Source: an uncultured Bacteroides sp.
Lineage (GTDB): Bacteria > Bacteroidota > Bacteroidia > Bacteroidales > Bacteroidaceae
Assembly (NCBI GenBank): GCA_900555635.1
Contig: USLU01000078.1
Coordinates: forward strand, 1 to 24,354
Length of the DNA stretch: 24,354 nucleotides
Reading direction: 5' to 3'
A model generated the notes under the pieces. It did no database searches and was not told where the DNA came from. It saw only the letters and a list, made by a program, of their open reading frames with translations. A program made the position numbers and the translations under genes. This document shows positions 8,250 through 16,296 of this stretch, in pieces. Numbering within the stretch: position 1 is the stretch's first letter; the number at the start of each line of letters is the position of its first letter.

Positions 8250-10046
8250 ATGAAAAAAATATTATATACAGCACTATTATTCACTCTAATGTTCGGGTTG
8301 TCATCCTGCTCGGATTGGTTCTTGGATAAGGAGCCCCAGGATGAAAGGACTGACGTGGTGTATTTCAAGACTGCTTCACAATTTAAGGAATATGCGACTA
8401 GTTTTTATGGTCAGCTTCAAGGATGGGGAAGTCCGTATGGTGGTTATTCGGCATTTATGGATGTAGCGACAGATCTTTCTGCTTATTTTGGCATTCATAG
8501 TGATGTGGGACACGGTAATATATTAGTGCCGTCTACTGATGTGCGGTGGGATAATTGCTATAAACAAATTCGTACAGTCAATATTCTCTTTGAAAAAGCG
8601 GAAGATTATCCGGGAAACCAGGAAGAAATCAAGCAATATTTGGCTGAAGCCCACTTCTTTCGGGCATACAACTACTTCTTTTTGCTTCAATTCTATGGTG
8701 GCGTTCCCATCGTGACTACTTCTTTAGATGTCAACTCGCCGGAATTATATGGTGCACGCAATAGTCGTTATGAAGTAATAGATTTGATTCTTGAGGACTT
8801 GAATGATGCAATAGCGGGACTTCCCAAAGAAACTTTGATTTCTTCTGCCGACAAAGGACGAATCAGTTATCATGGTGCGGAAGCATTCAAAGCGCGTGTA
8901 CTACTTTATGAAGCTACATGGCGGAAGTATGTGGGTACTACTACGGACTTTAAAGGTTCGAGTGGTCCTGCTACCGATCAAGTCAATGATTTCCTGGATG
9001 AGGCTATCCGCTTGTGCAGTGAAGTTATAGACGATAATCTATATAGTATATGGAACTATAACAATATATCCGGCATGAAAGAAATGAGTTACCGTTATCT
9101 GTTCTGCTTGGAAGATGCGACTACCAATCCTGCCGGAATGACAAAAGAGTCGAATAAAGAATTTATCATTAAGAGTGTTTATGATGAAAACATAAAACCG
9201 GGTAATGTTAATCTGAACCAAACAGTTCAAAAGATGGATGCCAGTCGTAAGTTGATGGATATGTTTTTGTGCAGTGACGGTCTACCGGTAGAAATATCGA
9301 ATGAGTTTCAAGGCTATGCTACTCCTGAAGCCGAATTCCTGAACCGTGATAATCGTATGAAATCTATTATTGATATGGATGCTCAAACCACTGCTGCCAA
9401 GGAATTGAAAACTGGTACTTCCGGTTATGGCAATATGAAGTTTGTCTGTAAGGAACGTGCCAACCTGAAAGAATCTCCTGACTATCCGGTACTTCGCTTG
9501 GCAGAGGTCTATCTGATCTATGCAGAGGCGGTATGCGAACGGAACAATGGAGAGGTAACCGATGAGCAATTGAACTATTCTATCAACAAATTGCGTGGAC
9601 GTGCAGGTATTGCTAATTTGACGAATGCGTTGATAGATAAAATAAAGGCCGGAACCGGTACTACTAAAAGTAAGGGAGAGGTGATGCTGGATGAGATTCG
9701 TCGTGAGAGAGCGGTAGAATTATATATGGAAGGCTCTCGCTTTAATGATCTGAAGCGTTGGGGCATTGCCGAAGACGAACTGAATGAATCACATATGGGC
9801 ACAGTGGTAGGAAATGCCGCTTATCCGACTACGTTTGTAGATGCTAGTGGTAATGCAACAGGTAAGTATTCGAAAAATACGTATGTATGGGGCGAAGAAC
9901 AAATTGATACACAATGGGGTAAGTTGAATTGTGTCGTAGTAGACGATAAGACAAATTTCAAGTTTAGCCGAAGTAATTATTTGTGGCCGTTGCCTCAACA
10001 GCAAATTAGTTTAAATACCAGTTTGGTACAAAATCCGGGGTATTAA
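8250..10046 (+). CDS. SusD-like glycan-binding lipoprotein (RagB/SusD family)
   Basis: Surface lipoprotein that lids the SusC barrel and binds the glycan for import. The signal peptide ends in a lipobox with the lipidated cysteine at residue 20 (LSSC), followed by SDWFLDKEP. Family hallmarks are the early AHFFRAYNYFFLLQFYGGVP helix pair, NSRYEVIDLILEDLNDAI, GAEAFKARVLLYEATW, PVLRLAEVYLIYAEAVCE, INKLRGRAGI and the late IRRERAVELYMEGSRFNDLK, ending with LWPLPQQQI. The 598-residue length is normal. It pairs with the SusC encoded 20 bp upstream. Specificity cannot be predicted. Confidence 0.97.
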   Translation: MKKILYTALLFTLMFGLSSCSDWFLDKEPQDERTDVVYFKTASQFKEYATSFYGQLQGWGSPYGGYSAFMDVATDLSAYFGIHSDVGHGNILVPSTDVRWDNCYKQIRTVNILFEKAEDYPGNQEEIKQYLAEAHFFRAYNYFFLLQFYGGVPIVTTSLDVNSPELYGARNSRYEVIDLILEDLNDAIAGLPKETLISSADKGRISYHGAEAFKARVLLYEATWRKYVGTTTDFKGSSGPATDQVNDFLDEAIRLCSEVIDDNLYSIWNYNNISGMKEMSYRYLFCLEDATTNPAGMTKESNKEFIIKSVYDENIKPGNVNLNQTVQKMDASRKLMDMFLCSDGLPVEISNEFQGYATPEAEFLNRDNRMKSIIDMDAQTTAAKELKTGTSGYGNMKFVCKERANLKESPDYPVLRLAEVYLIYAEAVCERNNGEVTDEQLNYSINKLRGRAGIANLTNALIDKIKAGTGTTKSKGEVMLDEIRRERAVELYMEGSRFNDLKRWGIAEDELNESHMGTVVGNAAYPTTFVDASGNATGKYSKNTYVWGEEQIDTQWGKLNCVVVDDKTNFKFSRSNYLWPLPQQQISLNTSLVQNPGY

Positions 10047-10080
10047 TGATAAGCGATAAACTGATTAAAGATATAGATTT

Positions 10081-11349
10081 ATGAGACATCTGATAAAAAA
10101 TATAACCCTAATAGGTGCTCTTTCCGCTTTACTTTTCAGTTGCGAGAAAGATGGTAAAAAACAAGAATTCTATTATCCGGAACCGATTGTGACTGGTATT
10201 TATCCTACAACTGGATATACATTGTCCCAGGTAGTCATCAACGGTGAAAACTTTGGTGACCGTTTGGAGCCGGTAAGTGTGCACTTTGGTGACAAGAAAG
10301 CTGAAATCGTTTCGTGCAAGAATAATCGTATTATTGTGGTTGTACCTAAAGATGCGGTGAGTGGTGATGTCACATTGAAAGTATGGCAATATGAATTTGA
10401 CAATGTTGGTAAGTTTACGGTAGTGCCTAAACCTACTATCATTTCCGTTAGTTCTTCCAATACAGACTGTCCATTGTTTGCGGCAGAAAATGATGTGATA
10501 ACTATTACCGGAATTTCGTTTGGTACAAACAAAGAGGATATAACAGTTAAAATAGGTACTAAAATAGCAGAAGTAATTTCGATACAGGACGATGAAATTC
10601 AAGTTAGGACTCCTGCTGGATATGGTATCGGTACAGTGCAGATTAATGTCAAAGGATATGAAACGGAAAATGGTAGTTTTCTGGATCCTGCTTATACGGG
10701 AGACTTGACAATATATGCTTTGAAAAATAGTAGTCAGCCATTTGTTATGACAGATGATGGATTAGAGTCGGAGTGTTGGGCTATTCCTACCGAATGGCAG
10801 TATAATGATAAATTCTATTACGATGAAAGCGGGACAAAAGTGTTGATTCGTCCGTTATTGATTGATAAGAATTACCCGGATGGCTGTATCTCTTTGTTGT
10901 GTAACCAATGGGCAAATGCCAATCATAAGCACGGATTAGAGAATGCCAAGATGTATCAGGTATCCACTTTACCTGCCGGAACCTATAAGATATCTTGTTT
11001 CGTTCCCGAATGTGTAGGACTGGGTGGTAATCTTGAAGCGATTGTCGGAGCTACGAAGGGAAATGGCACACTGCCTGATTTGGCTGCAGTAAATGGTGTG
11101 TGGACACCTGTTGACGAGACTGCGTTTTTGGAAGATTTATCTGGGAATAAGGCATATTGCCGACTGACGGACAATAAATCTTTGGCTTATGATAAGGAAA
11201 GGGGAGATGTGGAATTTACCTTGAATATAGTATTAACAGAGACAACAGAAGTCACGATTGGTTTTGTAGCGAATGTCAGTATGCTGAATAATACCAGTAA
11301 GGGAGGTAATGTCAATATTTCTAAGATGGTAGTGGAAAGAGAAAACTAA
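10081..11349 (+). CDS. Surface glycan-binding lipoprotein, two IPT/TIG domains (SGBP-A)
   Basis: Lipoprotein with the lipidated Cys21 (LFSC) followed by EKDGKK. Two IPT/TIG immunoglobulin-like domains follow (about 36-118 and 119-205), each beginning with a 'P-x-x-x-x-x-x-P' strand and carrying the I-x-G-x-x-F/FG turn (VINGENFG, ITGISFG). The C-terminal domain (about 214-422) is unrelated to IPT and contains WAIPTEW, NDKFYYDESG, PDGCISLLCNQWANANHKH and LPAGTYKI. It is strongly similar to the C-terminal domain of the next gene. In SusE/SusF-position proteins the IPT units act as a stalk and the C-terminal domain binds glycan, which is the role inferred here. It lies 34 bp after SusD. Confidence 0.85.
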   Translation: MRHLIKNITLIGALSALLFSCEKDGKKQEFYYPEPIVTGIYPTTGYTLSQVVINGENFGDRLEPVSVHFGDKKAEIVSCKNNRIIVVVPKDAVSGDVTLKVWQYEFDNVGKFTVVPKPTIISVSSSNTDCPLFAAENDVITITGISFGTNKEDITVKIGTKIAEVISIQDDEIQVRTPAGYGIGTVQINVKGYETENGSFLDPAYTGDLTIYALKNSSQPFVMTDDGLESECWAIPTEWQYNDKFYYDESGTKVLIRPLLIDKNYPDGCISLLCNQWANANHKHGLENAKMYQVSTLPAGTYKISCFVPECVGLGGNLEAIVGATKGNGTLPDLAAVNGVWTPVDETAFLEDLSGNKAYCRLTDNKSLAYDKERGDVEFTLNIVLTETTEVTIGFVANVSMLNNTSKGGNVNISKMVVEREN

Positions 11350-11369
11350 TCAACTAAAAATCGAAAAAG

Positions 11370-13424
11370 ATGAAGAAAATATATGATTTTATATGCTTTG
11401 GGGCTTTGTTTCTATTAGCTTCTTGTGGAGAAGACGGAACAGATGTCTTTGAGCTAGCGACAGAAGACCCGGTTGTAGCCATTACTGCACTTTCACCTGA
11501 TTATGGTTATGTAGGGGATGAGTTTGACGTGATCGGTGAAAACTTGGCTGGTGCAGTAGATTTCGTAAAGGTTAATATCGGAGAGAATGTTACCAAAGTA
11601 CTATCTTGTACGGACGAACGCATTACAGTACGGATACCGGAAGATGCCACGACAGGAAAAATATCAGTGAAGTTCTTTGAAGAGGAATTAAAAACAGACT
11701 TGATGCTTCGGGTTTTGGGTAAACCATCTGTCGAGACAATTAGTAAAGAATGGGGATTTGTCGGTGACTTAATAACTTTTACCGGAACGGAGTTGGGTAC
11801 GAAAGCGGAAGATATCAAGATGGTATTTGGTGATGCGAAAGTTAATGCGCCTGTGACGGAATGGAGTGAGACATCTTTCACTGTACAAATACCGATTGGT
11901 GCTACTTCCGGTAAGATAAGTTTGATGGTTTATACGCAAAAAGTTAATACGCCTGTGGACGAATTTACCATTCGTCAGCATGCTACATTGGGTAGCCTTA
12001 CACCTGCCGTCGCATATAAAGGATCAGAAGTGACGATAAAAGGCACGAGCTTTGGAACGACAACTGAGGGACTGAAAGTACTTGTGGGAGGAGTGGAAGC
12101 AGAGGTGCTTTCGTGCAGTGAGGAAGAAATTAAAATACGTATCCCGGTCAGTGAATCTTTAGCGGACGATCAGGAAGTAGCGGTGAAAGTGGTTACTCCG
12201 TATGAGGAGGTAGAAGGTGAACTGAAATTTACAGTGAAAGCTACACCGGTAGTAGATGCCGGTACAGGCGTTTCTCCTTTAGAAGGATACATCGGTACAG
12301 TAGTAACGATCACAGGAAGTCATATGCCGGAAACTTCGGAATTATTAGTAGCGAAGTTTAATGAGGTAGAAGCAACGATTAGTGATTATCAATATCAGGA
12401 TGGCGGTATTGGCGCATTTACAGTGAAAGTTCCGAATGGACTATCGGTAGGGAATGTGAAGATAACTTTGTCTGTTGGTAATTTACAATTCTATGAAGGT
12501 TCTTTCAAGGTATATTCATCACCGGTGATGAACAGCATTGTAGAGAAATTGGTGCAACCTGGTGAAAACGTTACTATTAAGGGGGCTAATTTCGGCACTA
12601 ATAAAGAGGCGGTAAATGCATTTTTGAACGAGACAAAAGTCGAAATAACTTCTATCAGAAATGATGAAATAAAGATTATAGTTCCTGTTGATTACGAAAC
12701 AACGAAAGATGCAAAAGTTCGTTTACAGTATGCTGATATTCCGGCTGTGGAAGGGCAGACTGTGAATGTGATGGGTAAGACCGGTGATGTGACGGAGGTG
12801 GTGCTGCGTAATAGCCGACAACCATTTAGTAAAACAGGGGATGCGTTGGATGGTAATCTGTGGGCTATTCCTACAGATTGGAAATTTAATGATAAGTTCT
12901 ATTATGAGGAAAGTGGTCAGGATGTGTTGATACGTCCTATGTTATTTGATACAAATAATCCGGATGGTTGCATTTCTATGTTGTGCAATCAGTGGGCAAA
13001 TGCCAATCATAAACACGCACTAGAGAACGCCAAGATGTATCAGGTTACACCATTGCCTGCTGGAACGTATAAGATTTCATGGACTGTAACCGAATGTAAT
13101 ACATTGGGAGGAAACTTCGGAGTAATAATCGGAGTGGTAAAAGGCGAAGCTACACTTCCTGATTTGTCTGTAGTGGGTGGCGCATGGATGCCTGTTGATG
13201 AGTCTGCTTTTATTGAAAAAACGGATGGCAGTAAATCTTACGTTAGAATATCTGATAACAAGGTGCTTAAAGCGGAGGGGCCAAAGAACTTTGATATGAC
13301 TATTGTACAGTCTGAGACGACGGAAGTAACTATTGGCTTTGTGGCAAATATCGGTATGATAAATAATAATAGCAAAGGAGGTAATGTCGATATTTCCAAT
13401 ATTTCTATAGAACGTCAACAATAA
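11370..13424 (+). CDS. Surface glycan-binding lipoprotein, five IPT/TIG domains (SGBP-B)
   Basis: Lipoprotein with Cys19 (LLASC) followed by the acidic GEDGTD, compatible with the Bacteroidetes surface-export signal. Five tandem IPT/TIG domains can be traced at about 34-112, 114-200, 203-290, 292-383 and 385-470, by repeated GEN/GTE/GTS/GSH/GAN turns and 'I-x-V-x-I/V-P' strands. Residues 478-684 are a C-terminal domain paralogous to that of the preceding gene, sharing WAIPT, NDKFYY, the 11-residue CNQWANANHKH, LENAKMYQV, LPAGTYKIS and TEVTIGFVAN. It probably holds the same type of glycan site further from the membrane. It starts 20 bp after its shorter paralogue. It is not an enzyme as far as the sequence shows. 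Confidence 0.85.
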   Translation: MKKIYDFICFGALFLLASCGEDGTDVFELATEDPVVAITALSPDYGYVGDEFDVIGENLAGAVDFVKVNIGENVTKVLSCTDERITVRIPEDATTGKISVKFFEEELKTDLMLRVLGKPSVETISKEWGFVGDLITFTGTELGTKAEDIKMVFGDAKVNAPVTEWSETSFTVQIPIGATSGKISLMVYTQKVNTPVDEFTIRQHATLGSLTPAVAYKGSEVTIKGTSFGTTTEGLKVLVGGVEAEVLSCSEEEIKIRIPVSESLADDQEVAVKVVTPYEEVEGELKFTVKATPVVDAGTGVSPLEGYIGTVVTITGSHMPETSELLVAKFNEVEATISDYQYQDGGIGAFTVKVPNGLSVGNVKITLSVGNLQFYEGSFKVYSSPVMNSIVEKLVQPGENVTIKGANFGTNKEAVNAFLNETKVEITSIRNDEIKIIVPVDYETTKDAKVRLQYADIPAVEGQTVNVMGKTGDVTEVVLRNSRQPFSKTGDALDGNLWAIPTDWKFNDKFYYEESGQDVLIRPMLFDTNNPDGCISMLCNQWANANHKHALENAKMYQVTPLPAGTYKISWTVTECNTLGGNFGVIIGVVKGEATLPDLSVVGGAWMPVDESAFIEKTDGSKSYVRISDNKVLKAEGPKNFDMTIVQSETTEVTIGFVANIGMINNNSKGGNVDISNISIERQQ

Positions 13425-13445
13425 TAATCCAAATAGGAAACGATT

Positions 13446-14738
13446 ATGAAGAAAATATTTTATGTAATTGCAGCGTTTTTATTTTTATCATGTGGAGATG
13501 GTGTCGATTTGCCGTCGCCTGGTGTAGAAACTGACCTGTATAAACTTCCTACAAGAGAAGAAGATAAGGAAGCATTGATGAAAGTAGCATTGAAACCGGA
13601 AAGTGAACCGATGATACATTGTGGTGCCCTGCATACACCGGAAGACTTTGAATATATAAAAGTACGTTTGAGTAGAGATCCGTGGAAAACGGGATATGCG
13701 GCTTTGGTTGACAATTATCATTCTCACTTGGACTATGTAGCTAACTCGCAGGCTGATATCCGTCGTGGTGTGTCGGGTGATGAGAACTATATGAGAGCTG
13801 CCAATGATGTAGCAGCTGCTTATCAGATGGGACTTCGGTATCATTTGGGTGATGGCAATGCCTATGCTGACCACGCTATTGAAATACTCGATAGTTGGGC
13901 AGTAACTTGTAAGCTAGTTACCGGAAATACTAATTCTGCATTGGCAGCCGGTCTCTATGGATATGAATTTGCAGTAGCCGGAGAGTTACTTCGTGACTAT
14001 TGGAAAGAGAAAGATGCAAATGGTTTTGCCAGATACCAACAATGGATGCTTGATGTATTTTATGTAGCTAACCATGAATTCTTAGTTAATCATTTTGGAA
14101 CCGTTCCGGGACACTATTGGGCGAATTGGGGGCTTTGTAATCTTGCGTCAATGATTGGTATTGGTATTTTGGCTGACCGTCGTGATGTTTATAACGAGGG
14201 TATCGAACATTTGCAGATAGGAGAAACGAATGGAAGGCTGACTCATGCCATTAATCATGTATTTACAGGTGATTATGCTAATTTAGCCCAATGGCAGGAG
14301 AGTGGTCGTGATATCGGACATACTATGTTGTGCCAGGGGTTGATGGGAGTTATCTGCCAATTAACCTGGAACCAGGGAGATGACTTTTTTGGATATGATG
14401 ACAATCGGTATTTAAAAGGTTGCGAATATAACGGACGGTATTTGTCTGCTGGTATGGATGTGCCTTTTGAAGCTTATTATCGTACCTGGAATAATGCCTG
14501 GGGACCAACAACTGATAAAATACTGACTATTGCAGAACGTAATGGAAGTAACGGTGCCGGGGCAATTTGGGCACTTGCATATTATCATTATGCCAAGATA
14601 AAGGGAGTAGATACTGAAAAGTGCCAGTACACAAAGATGGGGATGGAGATTAGTTTTCCGGAGATAGCCGGTCTGGGTGGAACCAGTGGTGGATATGACC
14701 ATTTAGGTTATGGCAATTTGATGTATGCGAGAGATTAA
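13446..14738 (+). CDS. Alginate-lyase-fold lipoprotein (putative polysaccharide lyase)
   Basis: Lipoprotein with Cys16 (LFLSC) followed by GDGVD. The mature part resembles the alpha/alpha-toroid Alginate_lyase family (PF05426 type). It opens with HCGALHTPEDFEYIK and continues through a helical core with FGTVPGHYWANWG (His223, Asn227), the block ESGRDIGHT (Arg288, Asp289, His292), WNQGDDFFGYDDNRYLKG and EYNGRY (Tyr328, Tyr332). These histidine, arginine and tyrosine motifs are the conserved core of Bacteroidetes members that act on uronic-acid polymers or as related lyases. The 430-residue length fits a single catalytic domain. It is the only enzyme in the window with a lipobox, so it is probably on the cell surface making the first cut. 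The substrate and the PL family are not assigned, and a non-lyase function is possible. Confidence 0.75.
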   Translation: MKKIFYVIAAFLFLSCGDGVDLPSPGVETDLYKLPTREEDKEALMKVALKPESEPMIHCGALHTPEDFEYIKVRLSRDPWKTGYAALVDNYHSHLDYVANSQADIRRGVSGDENYMRAANDVAAAYQMGLRYHLGDGNAYADHAIEILDSWAVTCKLVTGNTNSALAAGLYGYEFAVAGELLRDYWKEKDANGFARYQQWMLDVFYVANHEFLVNHFGTVPGHYWANWGLCNLASMIGIGILADRRDVYNEGIEHLQIGETNGRLTHAINHVFTGDYANLAQWQESGRDIGHTMLCQGLMGVICQLTWNQGDDFFGYDDNRYLKGCEYNGRYLSAGMDVPFEAYYRTWNNAWGPTTDKILTIAERNGSNGAGAIWALAYYHYAKIKGVDTEKCQYTKMGMEISFPEIAGLGGTSGGYDHLGYGNLMYARD

Positions 14739-14747
14739 AGAAGGAAG

Positions 14748-14782
14748 AAGAATAGTCTCATATATTATGAGGCTATTCTTTC
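14748..14782 (+). terminator. Rho-independent-like hairpin after the lyase gene
   Basis: A 15-bp stem pairs 14748-14762 with 14766-14780 around a 3-nt TAT loop, with a single G-T wobble. It is preceded by an A/G-rich run and followed by only a short, interrupted pyrimidine tract (TTTCCTATT). It falls 10 bp after the lyase stop codon and 37 bp before the next start. Because the next gene runs in the same direction, it may separate the binding and import genes from the enzyme block or act as a partial terminator that lowers downstream expression. Confidence 0.6.
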
Positions 14783-14816
14783 CTATTGATTGAAAATATT
14801 AGACTTTTGTAGTAAT

Positions 14817-16265
14817 ATGGTGAGAAAATACCTACTTTTGTTGGTTCTTGTATTAGCCGGGAATGCAGCATTTCCTAAGGATAAGTTAGTAACTTGGGAT
14901 GCTCCTGAAGGAGCAGCTTTAAATAATGATTTTTCCGTCAAGGTGCGCCAACAGGGCGGAGAATGGAAAACTTTATCTACCTATTTGATAAAAGTGGATG
15001 AAGTGCGGGAAACAAAACATCAGGTAGAGAAAGCTTCAATGGTAACTTTTGATTTTTCCGGGACCGTAGAGGTTGCTGTAACTTATAATTGCGGACAGAT
15101 GAACACGGCAAGAGTTCGTCCTTTGTCATATGACATCCCGTTTAAGATAAAGAATAATACAGTGACGTTTTCGCTAGATCATCCCAAAAATCTGTCGGTA
15201 GAGATCAATGGAGATATTTTTCATAATCTGCATTTATTTACCAATCAGCCGGAGGAAGTAGTGCCGGATAAGAATAACCCGAATGTTCTTTATTATGGTC
15301 CGGGTATTCATTCTTTTGAGAATGGGGAGTTAAAAGTCCCTTCTGGAAAAACAGTATATCTGGCCGGTGGTTCTGTATTGATGGGACGGGTAGTGATGGA
15401 TAAGGTTAATAACGTAAAACTGATCGGAAGAGGTATTATCGACCATACGGTTAAAGGTGGTATTCGGATTGCTAATTCTCAAAATGTATATGTAGAGGGA
15501 ATTATAGCTACACAGTGCTCAACCGGCGGTTCAGATCATGTGACTATTCGTAATGTCAAAAGTATTAGTTACTATGGATGGGGTGATGGTATGAATGTAT
15601 TTGCCAGTCACAATGTTTTGTTTGATGGTGTTTTTTGCCGTAATTCGGACGATTGTACTACTGTTTATGGCACTCGTGTAGGATTTGAAGGAGGATGCAG
15701 TAATATAACTATGCAGAATTCTACGCTTTGGGCTGATGTAGCCCATCCTATTTTTATTGGTATTCATGGGAACTCGGAAAAACCGGAAACATTGGAAAAT
15801 TTGAACTATATAAATATTGATATCTTGGATCATCAGGAGAAGCAGCTTGACTATCAGGGATGCATGGCTATCAATGCCGGTGATAATAACCTGATACGTA
15901 AAGTACGGTTTGAAAATATTCGTGTGGAAGATTTCCGTCAAGGACAGCTCATTAACCTGCGTATTTTCTATAATGAAAAGTATTGCACTGCACCCGGAAG
16001 AGGTATTGAAGATGTGTTATTTAAAAATATATCTTATACAGGAAAGAATACGGAACTTTCTGTTACCGAAGGGTACAATGAAGAACGGCAAGTTAAGAAT
16101 ATCCGTTTTGAGAATTTACAGATTAATGGTAAACTGATTTATGATAAGATGTCTGATAAACCTGCCTGGTATAAAACATCGGACATGGCTCGTATCTATG
16201 TAGGAGCTCATACAGAGGGAATCGTATTCCTGGATGGTAATTCAGAAATGGCTGATGGACACTAA
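14817..16265 (+). CDS. Secreted right-handed beta-helix protein, GH28/GH49-like glycosidase
   Basis: Periplasmic or secreted protein of 483 residues. The ATG at 14817 is chosen because it opens directly into a signal peptide (MVRKYLLLLVLVLAGNAAF); the frame can also start at a TTG at 14790, which adds nine poorly fitting residues. An N-terminal beta-sandwich precedes a beta-helix recognised by VYLAGGSVLMGRV, LIGRGIIDH and late coils repeating the pattern V/I-R/L-F-E/K-N-I/L (VRFENIRV, VLFKNISY, IRFENLQI). Candidate acids are Asp257 in GDGMN and the adjacent pair Asp278-Asp279 in NSDDC, like the DG and DD motifs of GH28 and GH49. His310 and His317 follow in the next coils. The RIK motif of classical polygalacturonases is not seen, so pectin backbone cleavage should not be assumed. 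It leads the enzyme block and lies 31 bp before the GH43 gene. Confidence 0.7.
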   Translation: MVRKYLLLLVLVLAGNAAFPKDKLVTWDAPEGAALNNDFSVKVRQQGGEWKTLSTYLIKVDEVRETKHQVEKASMVTFDFSGTVEVAVTYNCGQMNTARVRPLSYDIPFKIKNNTVTFSLDHPKNLSVEINGDIFHNLHLFTNQPEEVVPDKNNPNVLYYGPGIHSFENGELKVPSGKTVYLAGGSVLMGRVVMDKVNNVKLIGRGIIDHTVKGGIRIANSQNVYVEGIIATQCSTGGSDHVTIRNVKSISYYGWGDGMNVFASHNVLFDGVFCRNSDDCTTVYGTRVGFEGGCSNITMQNSTLWADVAHPIFIGIHGNSEKPETLENLNYINIDILDHQEKQLDYQGCMAINAGDNNLIRKVRFENIRVEDFRQGQLINLRIFYNEKYCTAPGRGIEDVLFKNISYTGKNTELSVTEGYNEERQVKNIRFENLQINGKLIYDKMSDKPAWYKTSDMARIYVGAHTEGIVFLDGNSEMADGH

Positions 16266-16296
16266 TATCATATGTGAATAATATAGAAAATATATC

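Noticed and set aside
10129..10602. 157-codon open frame on the minus strand inside the first IPT lipoprotein gene
   Set aside because: It is wholly antisense to a well supported gene, lacks a signal or domain pattern and has shadow-like composition. The same applies to the minus-strand frames at 13488-13874, 15531-15941 and 18904-19317.
14790..14816. TTG start giving nine extra residues on the beta-helix protein
   Set aside because: The extra residues break an otherwise clean signal peptide that begins at the ATG at 14817, and they lie immediately after the hairpin.
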